In this document: one piece after another, positions 1 to 13,011 of the stretch
Numbering within the stretch: the stretch's first letter is position 1
Layout: each line of letters begins with the position of its first letter
NCBI GenBank assembly: GCA_021234155.1
Contig: JAJEKV010000124.1
Span: 1,490,001-1,554,000 of the forward strand
DNA: 64,000 nt
Direction: 5' to 3'
Source: Isoetes taiwanensis
Lineage: Eukaryota > Streptophyta > Lycopodiopsida > Isoetales > Isoetaceae
Notes under the pieces: model-generated
Seen by the model: the letters and a program-made list of their open reading frames with translations, nothing else
What the model was told of the DNA's origin: nothing
The model's database searches: none
Position numbers and translations under genes: made by a program

Positions 1-1655
1 TAAATTCATATCCTTCCCTACAGAATCAAAATAGATAATTAGGTGTATCTTTACTCTTGATTGAAGGGCCAGGTAAATATGAATAGGTTTTCTCACAACA
101 CTTGAATCATATCCCTTACCATTACTCTCTTCTGAATTGAACATAAACTGGATTTTTTTACGGTCAACCATAAGGCTTTAACACCAGATAGCATAAATAT
201 CTACAGCTGCTGGCATAAACTGCTCCAAACAGTATAAACTTCAAAGAGTCCACATTATCATTTTCATTAACTCTTTTTATCTCTCTGTGATTGGCTCAGC
301 CTCTTCCTTACAAAACTAACTACACCTCCGCAAAACTGATTACTTCTCTTGCAAAAATACTTTTTTTGTGGTTATACAATGGAATACGAGACAAAGTTGT
401 GGTCTGGAGTAAATCAGCAAAGCTTGAAGTGGAGAATGTTTGGAAACTAAGGATTAATTGCATGCTACAAAAAGCTCCCAGATTTACTCACAGGAGATGC
501 TCCTCTAAAGAGTCGTAGACCTGTTTTTAAATGACATATTGGCCACCTGTTTTTGAACAAACTGCCTATCCAATTGAAGTACTCTCCTTCAATCTTGCTA
601 AAGTGTTCCATTAACCATTCACTAAAATTAATTCTGCTAAAATAAACAAGGTGTTGTTTGGTTGCTCTAAATTTAATTTGTGCATTTGGTTACAAAATGA
701 AGTTGAAATTTTTCCGTGCACTATGTCCACTCAGAAGATATATCTTACTATGCACATATCTGACTATGCATCATTTGCTTCCACTATGGCTTGCAAATTT
801 GGACTACATGTGCCATCCACCTCGCAATTGTAGTTGTCTTCATGCCTCATCCATAATCCATAAGACAACACCAACCAAAGCTATACCAAGTTTTTAAAAA
901 TAAAGATACTTCATCACAATTTCCTCTCCAAAACAAATCGTACCCATAAGTCACCAAAACAAATCGTACCCATAAGTCACCATGCCTCATGCACATGACA
1001 ACACCAAGTAAAGCTATAGCAAGTTCTTCAAAAATAAAGACACATCATCACAACTTCCTCTTCAAAACAAATCACACCCATAAGTCATTCAGAAGAATAT
1101 CCCTATGTCTCCTAATCAACATCTCACCATCCAAATTGAATATATATATGCTCATGAATATTCAATCTAACATAAGGTAGAAAAGAGTTGATACAAAAGT
1201 GACAAGTTTTTTCTTGAAGCGGAAGTGGCAAGTGAAGAATTTAAAGGGTATTATAATCATGTAGATATTGAAACCAAATATATGGAGCAATATTTTATGT
1301 ATGGCCTGTTTTTTACATTTAGAAAGATGTACAATTGCAGCATGAGGGGACATGCTCTTTACATGTACATTGCAGACAGTTGCTAGGTCAGACAACAACA
1401 TGACTTTGGCATAGAAAAGGGGGATATGCTCTGCACAACGACGACAACAACAATGTTTCTCTGTATCTTGATCTCTAAGTCCAAAGAGGGTACTTTTACT
1501 TCAACATGGAGGAATATTATCCTTATTACTTTATCATAGATAAAAGACTGAAGCAAAAGGAAAGAGCCTTAGAATACGCTATGTTTTTGAGAACTATTCC
1601 AGAGTGATGCTCCACGTAAGTTTTAAAGATGCTTATTGATTAAGGAAGGAATATC
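1..1655. other. AT-rich intergenic DNA, no gene seen
   Basis: I see no ORF with a recognisable protein. A short local duplication is visible at about 925-980, where 'caaatcgtacccataagtcac' is nearly repeated back to back. A related, more diverged copy lies at 1065-1086. Confidence 0.5.
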
Positions 1656-1659
1656 TTCC

Positions 1660-2045
1660 TTTTGCCCTTTTCCGGAAACCTTTTCATGCCCTTTTCTAGG
1701 TTCCCTTTTCCATCTCCTTTAATCTTTTTTTTTAAAGGTTTTTCCCATGCGCTTTCCATTTTGTCCCCTTCTTCCCTATCTTTTTTTTTTGATCTTCCTT
1801 TTTTCTCCTTTTTCATCTTTTCCCTTCCTTTTTTTTTTTCCCATGCCTTTTCCTTTGCCCTTTTCCCTTCCCTTTTTCTCCCTCCATCTATTTCTATTCT
1901 TTTTTTCCTTTTTTCCCTTTGCCATTTTTCCCCTTCCCTTTTTCCCTTACTTTTTCCTTTTCCTCTTCCCTTCCCCTTTTTTTTTCCTTTCCTTTTCCCT
2001 TTTACTTACTTTTTCCTCCCCTTTCCTTTTCCTTTTTTCTTAAGA
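1660..2045. repeat. Polypyrimidine (C/T) low-complexity tract
   Basis: About 390 bases consist almost only of T and C, in blocks such as CCTTTTCCC. The open frames across it encode only Phe/Pro/Leu/Ser runs and are composition artefacts. Its 3' flank, containing 'aaattagggcttgatcca', resembles the reverse complement of the flank of the purine tract at 29950-30235. The two look like inverted copies of one repeat family. Confidence 0.8.
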
Positions 2046-4440
2046 ATCAAATCATGACTTTTCCTTTATGAGTTCCCCTTTACCCGCTTTTCATTTTAAA
2101 TCTTAATCCTTATAGGTTTCAATCGGATAATCTCATCCATTTAAATTAGGGCTTGATCCATTCAATTTGATATCCTATATTATAACGTTATAGGGTGTTG
2201 TATCCAAATTCAGATCCAATAGCTTTCGATTTTGCCATCCAAATCGAAGGCCAATCGAAGCCAAAGAAGTTCAGCCCTTAAAATTTAAGGCCGGATCGTC
2301 TCTCCGGATTGGATATCGGGGTTAGCCTCAAAAAGCACTTTTCGTTCTTCTCGGCCGATGCTCAAACCAATATCACCGGCAATAGTAACAGATGAGAGTT
2401 TTCGGCCAAGCCGAAAGCAGGTAAAACTTTGCTTTTGCACTATATCCAAAGCTGAGTTAAGGGGGAGGCCTGCCTTATGTAGGTGAAGATCCATACAATT
2501 GTTGGAGACAATTATTGAAGAGTGGTACATATATAAGTTATAGGATTTTTATATTAGGGTTCACTGATTTTGAGACAACGCAATGATGGAATTATTTTTT
2601 GTTTGCTACATTTCTTGAATTTGCTGCCTTTGGCTTTGATCTGCGAAGTTCCCCGCTCTACCTTTTCTAGCTGCCTTTGAATTCTGCAGGCAACTGAGGA
2701 GGTGACTAGGAAGTTGCAAACATGTGATAGAAGGGGAGAGCAGGAGCTTGCCTCTGTATATAGTTTGTCTATCAAAAGGAGATTGAGACAGGAAACTCTG
2801 TTTGCTGTCAAATTTGTTCGACAATCCCGAAGAAATTGTGGTTGTTGCTTGAAAGGGAGATTCTTTAAGATTGGAAAAGAACAAACAACATCCGCAGTTT
2901 ATAAATCTAATTTGCATTTATAAATATTCATTCCATTTCTTAAGTCTTCAAGTGTGCGCACACCGCTTAGGCCTTTCCTACTTATAGAGTTCTCTTGAAG
3001 TTTCAATTCAGGTGTGCGGTGGAGGTGCTGCAACTATCCTTATAATAGCCCTCTTGGTGTCTGTTGTTGGGCTAGAAAGGGCACAAAAGTTCCATTACAA
3101 TGCTTCATTCTCTCCTTAATGCTCCAATGCTGGTCGAATTTTAAGCAGAATAGTAAAGCTGGACCATTGTATATATTTGTTGTTGCATCAATATATGCTA
3201 ATTTGAAGCAGAAGCTCTGTTCAGTTCTACGATATAAACACATTGCAAAGGGAAGTGTTTTGTTATGATGATATGGTTAATGTAAAAGGAAGTACTGTGT
3301 TATGATGAGATGGTAGTCACTCAAACCTAAGAACATAATTTGATCTTGAAATTCTACTAACATTCTTCCATGCCATGTCTTTTGAGAACATAATTTAATG
3401 TGGAAATTCCGCTGACATTTTCTATGCCATGTGTCCAAAGCTTTAAAACAAAATTTCTTTTTTTATAAAAATTTAACACTAGACCAAGTAAAGTTTAGCC
3501 AATTATGAGCCTAGGAAGATATGTGGATTTGAGACTTCCTAAAGAAGAGTTGATCATATACTTTAGCACACATACATGTACAACAAAATGGACCATTGTA
3601 ATTACAGACATGAATGGAAGCGTCAGACAATAATTCACTGTAACTACAAACATGAAACGAAGTGTAGGATAAGGACTTGCTCACTCCTTACCAGTTTGGC
3701 CCTTCGTAACTATGAATGGGAATGGAAGTGTGGGAAAATGGCTTGCTCACTTTTTATCAGTTTGGCCCACAGGTCTAATAAAATTCTCTCTTTTTCTTAA
3801 ACCCAACCACCCCCTCCCCCAAAAGACCATTGTTTTGCAACATACTTATTAATTGTTCAAAACAACGCTTCATGGATTTTGTTGAATATATGTATCCCAT
3901 GTATGCCTACTCTAATATATGTAGAGTCATGACACATGTTTCACATTTTATTCACACACGATTAATAATATCTAAGTAGATTTTAAGGTAGCTCTAATTA
4001 TAGGTGCAAAGAACTTATAAAGGTAGCTATAGATAAGGTGCTATACACAACGAAAGAATTGTCTAAGGTCCACTATAGAATTCAATGCCTTCAAAAGGTA
4101 TGGTGTTGTTCACAACACATCCATACTTTGACTGCTTGGATCACGGGGAGTAAATGAAAGATCAAATCCCCATTAGAATAGGATCTCACCTAAATCGCCC
4201 CATGTATGCCCCAGGACAACACAACACAACACATCCACATTCATATGACTATATGAGATTCAGTACACAATATCAACACCTCATAGACATGGTCACTTGC
4301 AATCTATACATGTTCTCAAAATGATCCAATGGCCTAGAAGTTATTCTATGCAAATGCGCAGTTACAATGGTTTAGAAGGCTATATGTAGGTTTCTAATAA
4401 AGTTCCAAATTATACCCAGCAACGCTGGGCACCATTACTA
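2046..4440. other. Intergenic DNA; one short membrane-like coding stretch
   Basis: No gene model can be supported. On the + strand, 3012-3124 reads as a glycine-rich start followed by a hydrophobic stretch (about 16 residues, ILIIALLVSVVG core) ending in a stop. This could be a leftover membrane-protein exon, but I recognise no family. The remainder is AT-rich and holds a short CAACA run near 4218. Confidence 0.35.
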
Positions 4441-4448
4441 GTAACATT

Positions 4449-4832
4449 ATAATCCCATCGATCCGAGACATCGGATCGACATTCTAGAATGGGGCGAGCA
4501 TGCATGTCTTGCATGCATGCATGCGGCGCATGCCCTTTCTGGTTGGGGTTTCGCTATTTTAGGCGCGGTTCTGCATCAACGTCTCATCGGCACTTCCTCT
4601 TCTCTCAGCAGTACCTTATTCTCTTTGAATTGTTTCCAGGTAGGGTAGGGGCTTCTTCCTGCTTGGTTTGGCCCATTTGGCATTTCTTTCATGCTGTGGC
4701 ATGTCCTTTCTCGGCCTTGGCCCTTCTTTAGCCTTCATCCTATGACCTTCGTCCTCGATTCTAGTTTGATAAGGAAGTTCTCGCGGTATTGGGCGGTTTG
4801 TTGGTTTCATCACGAGCCCCATTCTAGAATCC
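4449..4832. mobile_element. Small element with inverted ends (ATTCTAGAATGGGGC), copy 1
   Basis: The element opens with ATTCTAGAATGGGGCGAGC near 4480 and closes with the inverse, GAGCCCCATTCTAGAAT, at 4832. A 9-bp stem, TCGATCCGA/TCGGATCGA with a GACA loop, precedes it at about 4456. The same motif, shortened, follows it at about 4836, so a tandem unit of about 380 bp is repeated. About 145 bp at the left end and 35 bp at the right end match copy 2 at 26870-27551, while the interiors differ. No protein is encoded. Class is not determined; a foldback or MITE-type element is likely. Confidence 0.65.
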
Positions 4833-4854
4833 CATCGATCCGAGACATCGGATG

Positions 4855-6504
4855 CGTGGATTTCTTTTGCCGAAGTTGACCCTCCTGGCAACTCGGGATC
4901 TTGTCAAACTTCTATAATTCTAGGTTGATAATACTGGTGAAGAATTAAATCTTCCTTTCAATTGAACTTACTTACTCCAAATTCAATGAACGAATGTTTA
5001 TAAACTCAATATAATCAGGTAAGGTCAACATCCAATAAATCAACATTCTCGATAGAGATAACATCCAACTCTAGCAATTCAACCCTAGAATCTTCTCGCT
5101 CAACCACGAGCCACAAACGCAGATCTACCGATAGCTTGACCACCGCCTTGCTCATTCATTGCACATATGCACTCACCGGGTTAGTCCTCGGACTAAGTGG
5201 GGATCCACGGCTGCCACGCATGCATGGAAATACTCTGCAAATCTTGGGTAAGCACAAACCACAGGCGGAAAATCCTACATCAGACGGTGCTAAGACAATG
5301 ACAACCTAATGCAAAGGAATATAACACATGAGCAAATGAAGCAAAGAACATAGCCAAAATACCAAATCATTATAAACATAGCTCAGGGACAATGGGAAGC
5401 TCGGCCCGGCCTATATCTGAGGCCCGTTAGCGATGTTGCCCGACCGACTTACATTCCAAGCCACATGGCGGGTGGTGGGGTGAACCTCAGATCGCATACC
5501 CTCTCAAAATTTCACGTCGCAATTGGAGGACCTCTTACCATGGGAGTTCACAAGAGTTGGTCCGACGTAGCAATCCCCTCGCCGGAGAACTTCGCCCGGT
5601 CACGAGTACAAGAATACAACATAGAACACGGTGAACATGAACATGTCGGAGCAACCTAGGCCACCGAACCTAGAAGCCCGACCCCGGAGGTTCCAATAGA
5701 CATGATCAAATACCAAGACAATAGTGGAACAATGCAAAGACCAAGACCAACAAAATAAAGCACAAAACCAAAATGACAAAAACATAACATGAACACAAAA
5801 TGGCGTTGGAGAGCTTCGGTGCCGGCCAGGATCCAATCTAATTACGCCTTTTTTTAAAGTTTACATGCTGAATCGGTGCTCTTCATGTAATATTCAGCCA
5901 TTCTTGACTTAAAATCAGCCTTACAGGGATGTTTCCAATCATTGATTTTCTTCTCTAGCCTTATGAGTCTCCAACAAATTCATAATCTATCATATTTGCA
6001 TGCAAAAATCATGTGCAGACTAATCATGGCAGCTCATAGCACACCTCAATTGATCAAAAGCAAAACCCCACCTGATAATTTCTTTCCACATAGACCTCTG
6101 GACCCCTTGTAATTGATTGCGCCTCCAAAGATCGTCTTCTAGCTCCAAGAAGCAAACTGCAGAAGAATAGGCATAGTGCAGTCAATTCTGACTCAGCATC
6201 ACTATTTCTGTCATAACTTTTGCATACGGATGAGTTTTGGCTTGATCAGACCCATTCCGGAAAGCTTACTTAAAGACCTTTCCAACCAAAGAAAACTCAC
6301 CTGAAAAGGATCTCGGGTCGCCGAGATATGATGCTTCAAATTTCGGGCTCCAAAATTGCCCAGAATTGCTCCCTACCTTCATGCTCTGCAACAATCCTTT
6401 CTCCAAAGATATAAAACCCTAATCTCATGCTGCAAATATGCCATGAATATGTATATACATACATAAATAGGTATATTGACCCATTAGGTGGCCAGGACCG
6501 TTAC
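4855..6504 (-). repeat. LTR 1 (left outer edge of the array)
   Basis: This copy begins at GCGTGGATTT directly after the 4836-4854 flank and has no PBS outside it, so it is the 3' LTR in element orientation. The high-coordinate end reads ACCGTTAC followed by the polypyrimidine complement of the PPT. Confidence 0.85.
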
Positions 6505-6892
6505 TGTCTCCCCTTGTAAAAATTAACCCATGTCCTCATGGGTCGTGATAGATTTACTGAAGCATTTCTTGATTCAAATCTCAGATCAAGCATAGCTCAA
6601 CTCAACTCAAAACTTCAGCTCGTGTAGCAACTTACTCTACCACGATCATATTCCAATCTTACCAGCACCATCTTACAATTGCTATCATCTTACTGAACAT
6701 GCCACAAGAAAGACCTTACCTTCAACATCGTCAAAATTTGCTTGCCTTGGCATCTTCAACCACCTCTAGATATTGCTTATCCCTCTAAGGATACCATCTC
6801 TTGATGTCTCTGAAAGAAAAAGATCATTAGCATCACAATGCCACAACCAAACAAGCCAACTCCCAAAGATCCAACTTGGCTCTGATACCAAC
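6505..6892 (-). other. Internal segment of the retrotransposon unit (first of ten)
   Basis: About 390 bp separate successive LTRs. The other internals are near 8543-8929, 10595-10984, 12624-13011, 14668-15055, 16698-17081, 18735-19119, 20774-21160, 22803-23190 and 24842-25228. On the minus strand the segment runs PBS, a GATC-containing leader, and the purine tract. It has no long ORF and no retroviral domain, so mobility would depend on proteins from another element. The length is far below an autonomous internal region of several kb. Confidence 0.85.
6876..6892 (-). promoter_or_regulatory. Primer-binding site (initiator-Met tRNA)
   Basis: Minus-strand TGGTATCAGAGCCAA lies 2 bases inside the LTR end and is the usual complement of the 3' end of plant initiator-Met tRNA. 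It recurs at each internal segment, intact near 13010, 15054 and 25227 and damaged near 8925 and 10980. Confidence 0.88.
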
Positions 6893-8542
6893 TGTGACGA
6901 GCCTGCCGAGTTGACCCTCCTGGCAACTCGGGATCTTGTCAAACTTCTATAATTCTAGGTTGATAATACTGGTGAAGAATTAAATCTTCCTTTCAATTGA
7001 ACTTACTTACTCCAAATTCAATGAACGAATGTTTATAAACTCAATATAATCAGGTAAGGTCAACATCCAATAAATCAACATTCTCGATAGAGATAACATC
7101 CAACTCTAGCAATTCAACCCTAGAATCTTCTCGCTCAACCACGAGCCACAACTGCACTGCTACCGATAGCTTGACCACCGCCTTGCTCATTCACTGCACA
7201 TATGCACTCACTGGGGTTAGTCCTCGTGACTAAGTGGGGATCCTGGCTGCCGCTGCATGCATGGAAATACTCTGCAAATCTTGGGTAAGCACAAACACAG
7301 ACGGAAAATCCTACATCAGCACAGTGCTAAGACAATGACAACCTAATGCAAAGGAATATAACACATGAGCAACAGAAGCAAAGAACATAGCCAAAATACC
7401 AAATCATTATAAACATAGCTCCGGGACAATGGGAAGCTCAGCCAGCCTATATATAGGCCCGTTAGCGACATGTTGCCCGGCCGACTTACATTCCAAGCCC
7501 TGTAGCGGGTGGTGGGGTGAACCTCAGATTATCGCATACCCTCTCAGCCCGTGCGGCAATGGAGGACCTCTTACCATGGGAGTTCACAAGAGTTGATTGA
7601 CGTAGCAATCCCCGCCAGGAGAACTACGCCCGGTGTCACGCAGTACAAGAATACAACATAGAACACAAGATGAACATGAACATGTCGGACAACCTAGGCC
7701 ACCGAACCTAGAAGCCCGACCCGGAGGTTCCAATAGACATGATCAAATACCAAGACAACGATGGAACAATGCAAAGACCAAGACCAACAAAATAAAGCAC
7801 AAAACCAAAATGACAAAAACATAACATGAACACAAAATGGCGGAGAGCTCGGTGCCGACCAGATCCAATCTAATTCTGCCTTTTTTTAAAGTTTCCATGC
7901 TGAATCGGTGCTCTTCATGTAATATTCAGCCATTCTTGACTTAAAATCAGCCTTACAGGGATGTTTCCAATCATTGATTTTCTTCTCTAGCCTTATGAGT
8001 CTCCAACAAATTCATAATCTATCATATTTGCATGCAAAAATCATAATGCTTGAGACTAATCATGGCAGCTCATAGCACACCTCAATTGATCAAAAGCAAA
8101 ACCCCACCTGATAATTTCTTTCCACATAGACCTCTGGACCCCTTGTAATTGATTGCGCCTCCAAAGATCGTCTTCTAGCTCCAAGAAGCAAGCTGCCCAA
8201 AGAATAGGCATAGTGCAGTCAATTCTGACTCAACATCACTATTTCTGTCATAACTTTTTGCATACGGATGAGTTTTGGCTTGATCAGACCCATTCCGGAA
8301 AGCCTACTTAAAGACCTTTCCAACCAAAGAAAAATCACCTGAAAAAGATCTCGGGTCGCCGAGATATGATGCTTCAAATTTCGGGCTCCAAAATTGCCCG
8401 AAATTGCTCCCCTACCTTCATGCTCTGCAACAATCCTTTCTCCAAAGATATAAAACCCTAATCTCATGCTGCAAATATGCCATGAATATGTATATACATA
8501 CATAAATAGGTATATTGACCCATTAGGTGGCGGGGACCGTTC
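6893..8542 (-). repeat. LTR 2
   Basis: It starts with TGTGACGAGCC next to the PBS complement at 6876-6890. The far end reads GGGGACCGTTCTG instead of the common CAGGACCGTTACA. Confidence 0.85.
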
Positions 8543-8929
8543 TGATCTCCCCTTCTAAAATTAACCCATGTCCTCATGGGTGCGTGATAGATTCTTGAAG
8601 CATTTCTTGATTCAAATCTCGGATCAAGCATAGCTCAACTCAACTCAAAACTTCAGCTCGTGTAGCAACTTACTCTACCACGATCATATTCCAATCTTAC
8701 CAGCACCATCTTACAATTGCTATCATCTTCTTGAACATGCCACAAGAAAGACCTTACCTTCAACATCGTCAAAATTTGCTTGCCTTGGCATCTTCAACCA
8801 CCTCTAGATATTGCTTATCCCTCTAAGGATACCATCTCTTGATGTCTCTGAAAGAAAAGATCATTAGCATCACAATGCCACAACCAAACAAGCCAACTCC
8901 CAAAGATCCAACTTGGCTCGATACCAAGC

Positions 8930-10594
8930 TGTGGCCAAGCACGCCGAGTTGACCCTCGGCAACTTCGGGATCTTGTCAAACTTCTATAATTCTAGGTTGA
9001 TAATACTTTGGTGAAGAATTAAATCTTCCTTTCAATTGAACTTACTTACTCCAAATTCAATGAGCAGTGTTTATAAACTCAATATAATCGGGTAAGGTCA
9101 ACATCCAATAAATCAACATTCTCGATAGAGATAACATCCAACTCTAGCAATTCAACCCTAGAATCTTCTCGCTCAACCCACGAGCCACAAGCGCCTTTTC
9201 TACCGATAAGCTTGACCACCGCCTTGCTCATTCACTTTGCACATATGCACTCACTTTGGGGTTAGTCCTCGTGACTAAGTGGGAATCCACAGGCTGCCAT
9301 TTGCATGCATGGAAATACTCTGCAAATCTTGGGTAAGCAAAAACACGGGCGGAAAATCCTACATCGAAGACGTGCTAAGACAATGACAACCTAATGCAAA
9401 GGAATATAACACATGAGCAACAGAAGCAAAGAACATAGCCAAAATACCAAATCATTATAAACATAGCTCCGGGACAATGGGAAGCTCAGCCAGCCCTATA
9501 TCTGAGGCCCGTTAGCGACATGTTGCCCGGCCGGCTTACATTCCAAGCCATGGCGGTGGTGGGGGGTGAACCTGTTATCGATGCATACCCTCTCAGCCCA
9601 CGTCCGGCACTGGAGGACCTCTTACCATGGGAGTTCACAAGAGTTGGTAGCGTAGCAATCCACTGCCAGAGAACTTCGCGCCGGTGTCACAGAGTACAAG
9701 AATACAACATAGAACACAGGTGAACATGAACATGTCGGAGCAACCTAGGCCACCGAACCTAGAAGCCCGACCCCGGAGGTTCCAATAGACATGATCAAAT
9801 ACCAAGACAACAGTGGAACAATGCAAAGACCAAGACCAACAAAATAAAGCACAAAACCAAAATGACAAAAACATAACATGAACACAAAATGGCGTTGGAG
9901 AGCTCGGTGCCGACCAGATCCAATCTAATTCTGCCTTTTTTTAAAGTTTCCATGCTGAATCGGTGCTCTTCATGTAATATTCAGCCATTCTTGACTTAAA
10001 ATCAGCCTTACAGGGATGTTTCCAATCATTGATTTTCTTCTCTAGCCTTATGAGTCTCCAACAAATTCATAATCTATCATATTTGCATGCAAAAAATCGT
10101 ATGTGAGACTAATCATGGCAGCTCATAGCACACCTCAATTGATCAAAAGCAAAACCCCACCTGATAATTTCTTTCCACATAGACCTCTGGACCCCTTGTA
10201 ATTGATTAGCCTCTCCAAAGATCGTCTTCTAGCTCCAAGAAGCAAACCTGCGGAAGAATAGGCATAGTGCAGTCAATTCTGACTCAGCATCACTATTTCT
10301 GTCATAACTTTTGCATACGGATGAGTTTTGGCTTGATCAGACCCATTCCGGAAAGCCTACTTAAAGACCTTTCCAACCAAAGAAAAATCACCTGAAAAGG
10401 ATCTCGGGTCGCCGAGATATGATGCTTCAAATTTCGGGCTCCAAAATTGCCCAGAATTGCTCCCTACCTTCATGCTCTGCAACAATCCTTTCTCCAAAGA
10501 TATAAAACCCTAATCTCATGCTGCAAATATGCCATGAATATGTATATACATACATAAATAGGTATATTGACCCATTAGGTGGCCAGGACCGTTC
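8930..10594 (-). repeat. LTR 3
   Basis: The PBS-side edge is altered (GCTGTGGCCAAGCACGCC). Several CAG/CTG positions differ from the other copies, while the DNA between them is nearly unchanged. Confidence 0.83.
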
Positions 10595-10984
10595 AGTCTC
10601 CCCTTCTAAAATTAACCCATGTCCTCATGGGTGCGTGATAGATTTTCTTGAAGCATTTCTTGATTCAAATCTCGGATCAAGCATAGCTCAACTCAACTCA
10701 AAACTTCAGCTCTCAGTAGCAACTTACTCTACCACGATCATATTCCAATCTTACCAAAGACCATCTTACAATTGCTATCATCTTACTGAACATGCCACAA
10801 GAAAGACCTTACCTTCAACATCGTCAAAATTTGCTTGCCTTGGCATCTTCAACCACCTCTAGATATTGCTTATCCCTCTAAGGATACCATCTCTTGATGT
10901 CTCTGAAAGAAAAAGATCATTAGCATCACAATGCCACAACCAAACAAGCCAACTCCCAAAGATCCAACTTGGCTCATACCAAGC

Positions 10985-12623
10985 GTGGCGAGCACAGAGT
11001 TGACCCTCCCGGCAACTTCGGGATCTTGTCAAACTTCTATAATTCTAGGTTGATAATACTAGTGAAGAATTAAATCTTCCTTTCAATTGAACTTACTTAC
11101 TCCAAATTCAATGAGCGAATGTTTATAAACTCAATATAATCAGGTAAGGTCAACATCCAATAAATCAACATTCTCGATAGAGAACATCCAACTCTAGCAA
11201 TTCAACCCTAGAATCTTCTCGCTCAACCAAGAGCCACAAGCGCACCGCTACCGATAGCTTGACCACCGCCTTGCTCATTCACTTTGCACATATGCACTCA
11301 GGGGGTTAGTCCTCGTGACTAAGTGGGGATCCTCGTAGGTTGCATGCATGGAAATACTACGCAAATCTTGGGTAAGCACAAACCGCACGGAAAATCCTAC
11401 ATCAGCCTGATTGCTAAGACAATGACAACCTAATGCAAAGGAATATAACACATGAGCAACAGAAGCAAAGAACATAGCCAAAATACCAAATCATTATAAA
11501 CATAGCTCCGGGACAATGGGAAGCTCAGCCAGCCTATATACAGGCCCCGTTAGCAGCATGTTGCCCAGCCAGCTTACATTCCAAGCCCTGTAGCGGGTGG
11601 TGGGGTGAACCTCGTATGCGCATACCCTCTCCCACGTCCGGCCTTTGGAGGACCTCTTACCATGGGAGTTCACAAGAGTTGGTGGCGTAGCAATCCCCGC
11701 CAGAGAACTTCGCCCATGTGTCACAGAGTACAAGAATACAACATAGAACACAGGTGAACATGAACATGTCGGAGCAACCTAGGCCACCGAACCTAGAAGC
11801 CCGACCCCGGAGGTTCCAATAGACATGATCAAATACCAAGACAACAGTGGAACAATGCAAAGACCAAGACCAACAAAATAAAGCACAAAACCAAAATGAC
11901 AAAAACATAACATGAACACAAAATGGCGTTGGAGAGCTCGGTGCCGACCAGATCCAATCTAATTCTGCCTTTTTTTAAAGTTTCCATGCTGAATCGGTGC
12001 TCTTCATGTAATATTCAGCCATTCTTGACTTAAAATCAGCCTTACAGGGATGTTTCCAATCATTGATTTTCTTCTCTAGCCTTATGAGTCTCCAACAAAT
12101 TCATAATCTATCATATTTGCATGCAAAAATCATGTGCAGACTAATCATGGCAGCTCATAGCACACCTCAATTGATCAAAAGCAAAACCCCACCTGATAAT
12201 TTCTTTCCACATAGACCTCTGGACCCCTTGTAATTGATTGCGCCTCCAAAGATCGTCTTCTAGCTCCAAGAAGCAAACTGCAGAAGAATAGGCATAGTGC
12301 AGTCAATTCTGACTCAGCATCACTATTTCTGTTATAACTTTCGCATACGGATGAGTTTTGGCTTGATCAGACCCATTCCGGAAAGCCTACTTAAAGACCT
12401 TTCCAACCAAAGAAAAATCACCTGAAAAGGATCTCGGGTCGCCGAGATATGATGCTTCAAATTTCGGGCTCCAAAATTGCCCAGAATTGCTCCCTACCTT
12501 CATGCTGCAACAATCCTTTCTCCAAAGATATAAAACCCTAATCTCATGCTGCAAATATGCCATGAATATGTATATACATACATAAATAGGTATATTGACC
12601 CATTAGGTGGCCAGGGACCGTTC
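10985..12623 (-). repeat. LTR 4
   Basis: The PBS complement here has lost bases (GGCTCATACCAAGC). The LTR body is collinear with its neighbours. Confidence 0.83.
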
Positions 12624-13011
12624 TGATCTCCCCTTCTAAAATTAACCCATGTCCTCATGGGTCGTGATAGATTTACTGAAGCATTTCTTGATTCAAATCT
12701 CAGATCAAGCATAGCTCAACTCAACTCAAAACTTCAGCTCGTGTAGCAACTTACTCTACCACGATCATATTCCAATCTTACCAGCACCATCTTACAATTG
12801 CTATCATCTTACTGAACATGCCACAAGAAAGACCTTACCTTCAACATCGTCAAAATTTGCTTGCCTTGGCATCTTCAACCACCTCTAGATATTGCTTATC
12901 CCTCTAAGGATACCATCTCTTGATGTCTCTGAAAGAAAAAGATCATTAGCATCACAATGCCACAACCAAACAAGCCAACTCCCAAAGATCCAACTTGGCT
13001 CTGATACCAAC

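Noticed and set aside
1662-2057. 131-codon Phe/Pro-rich open frame
   Set aside because: It lies wholly in the C/T tract; composition explains both the openness and the residues.
5600-5836. Repeated 78-codon frame with Trp/Cys-rich start (MFLSFWFCALFCWSW) in the LTR units
   Set aside because: It lies inside the LTR, not in the internal region. Its 3' part changes frame between units, and it matches no gag or other family.
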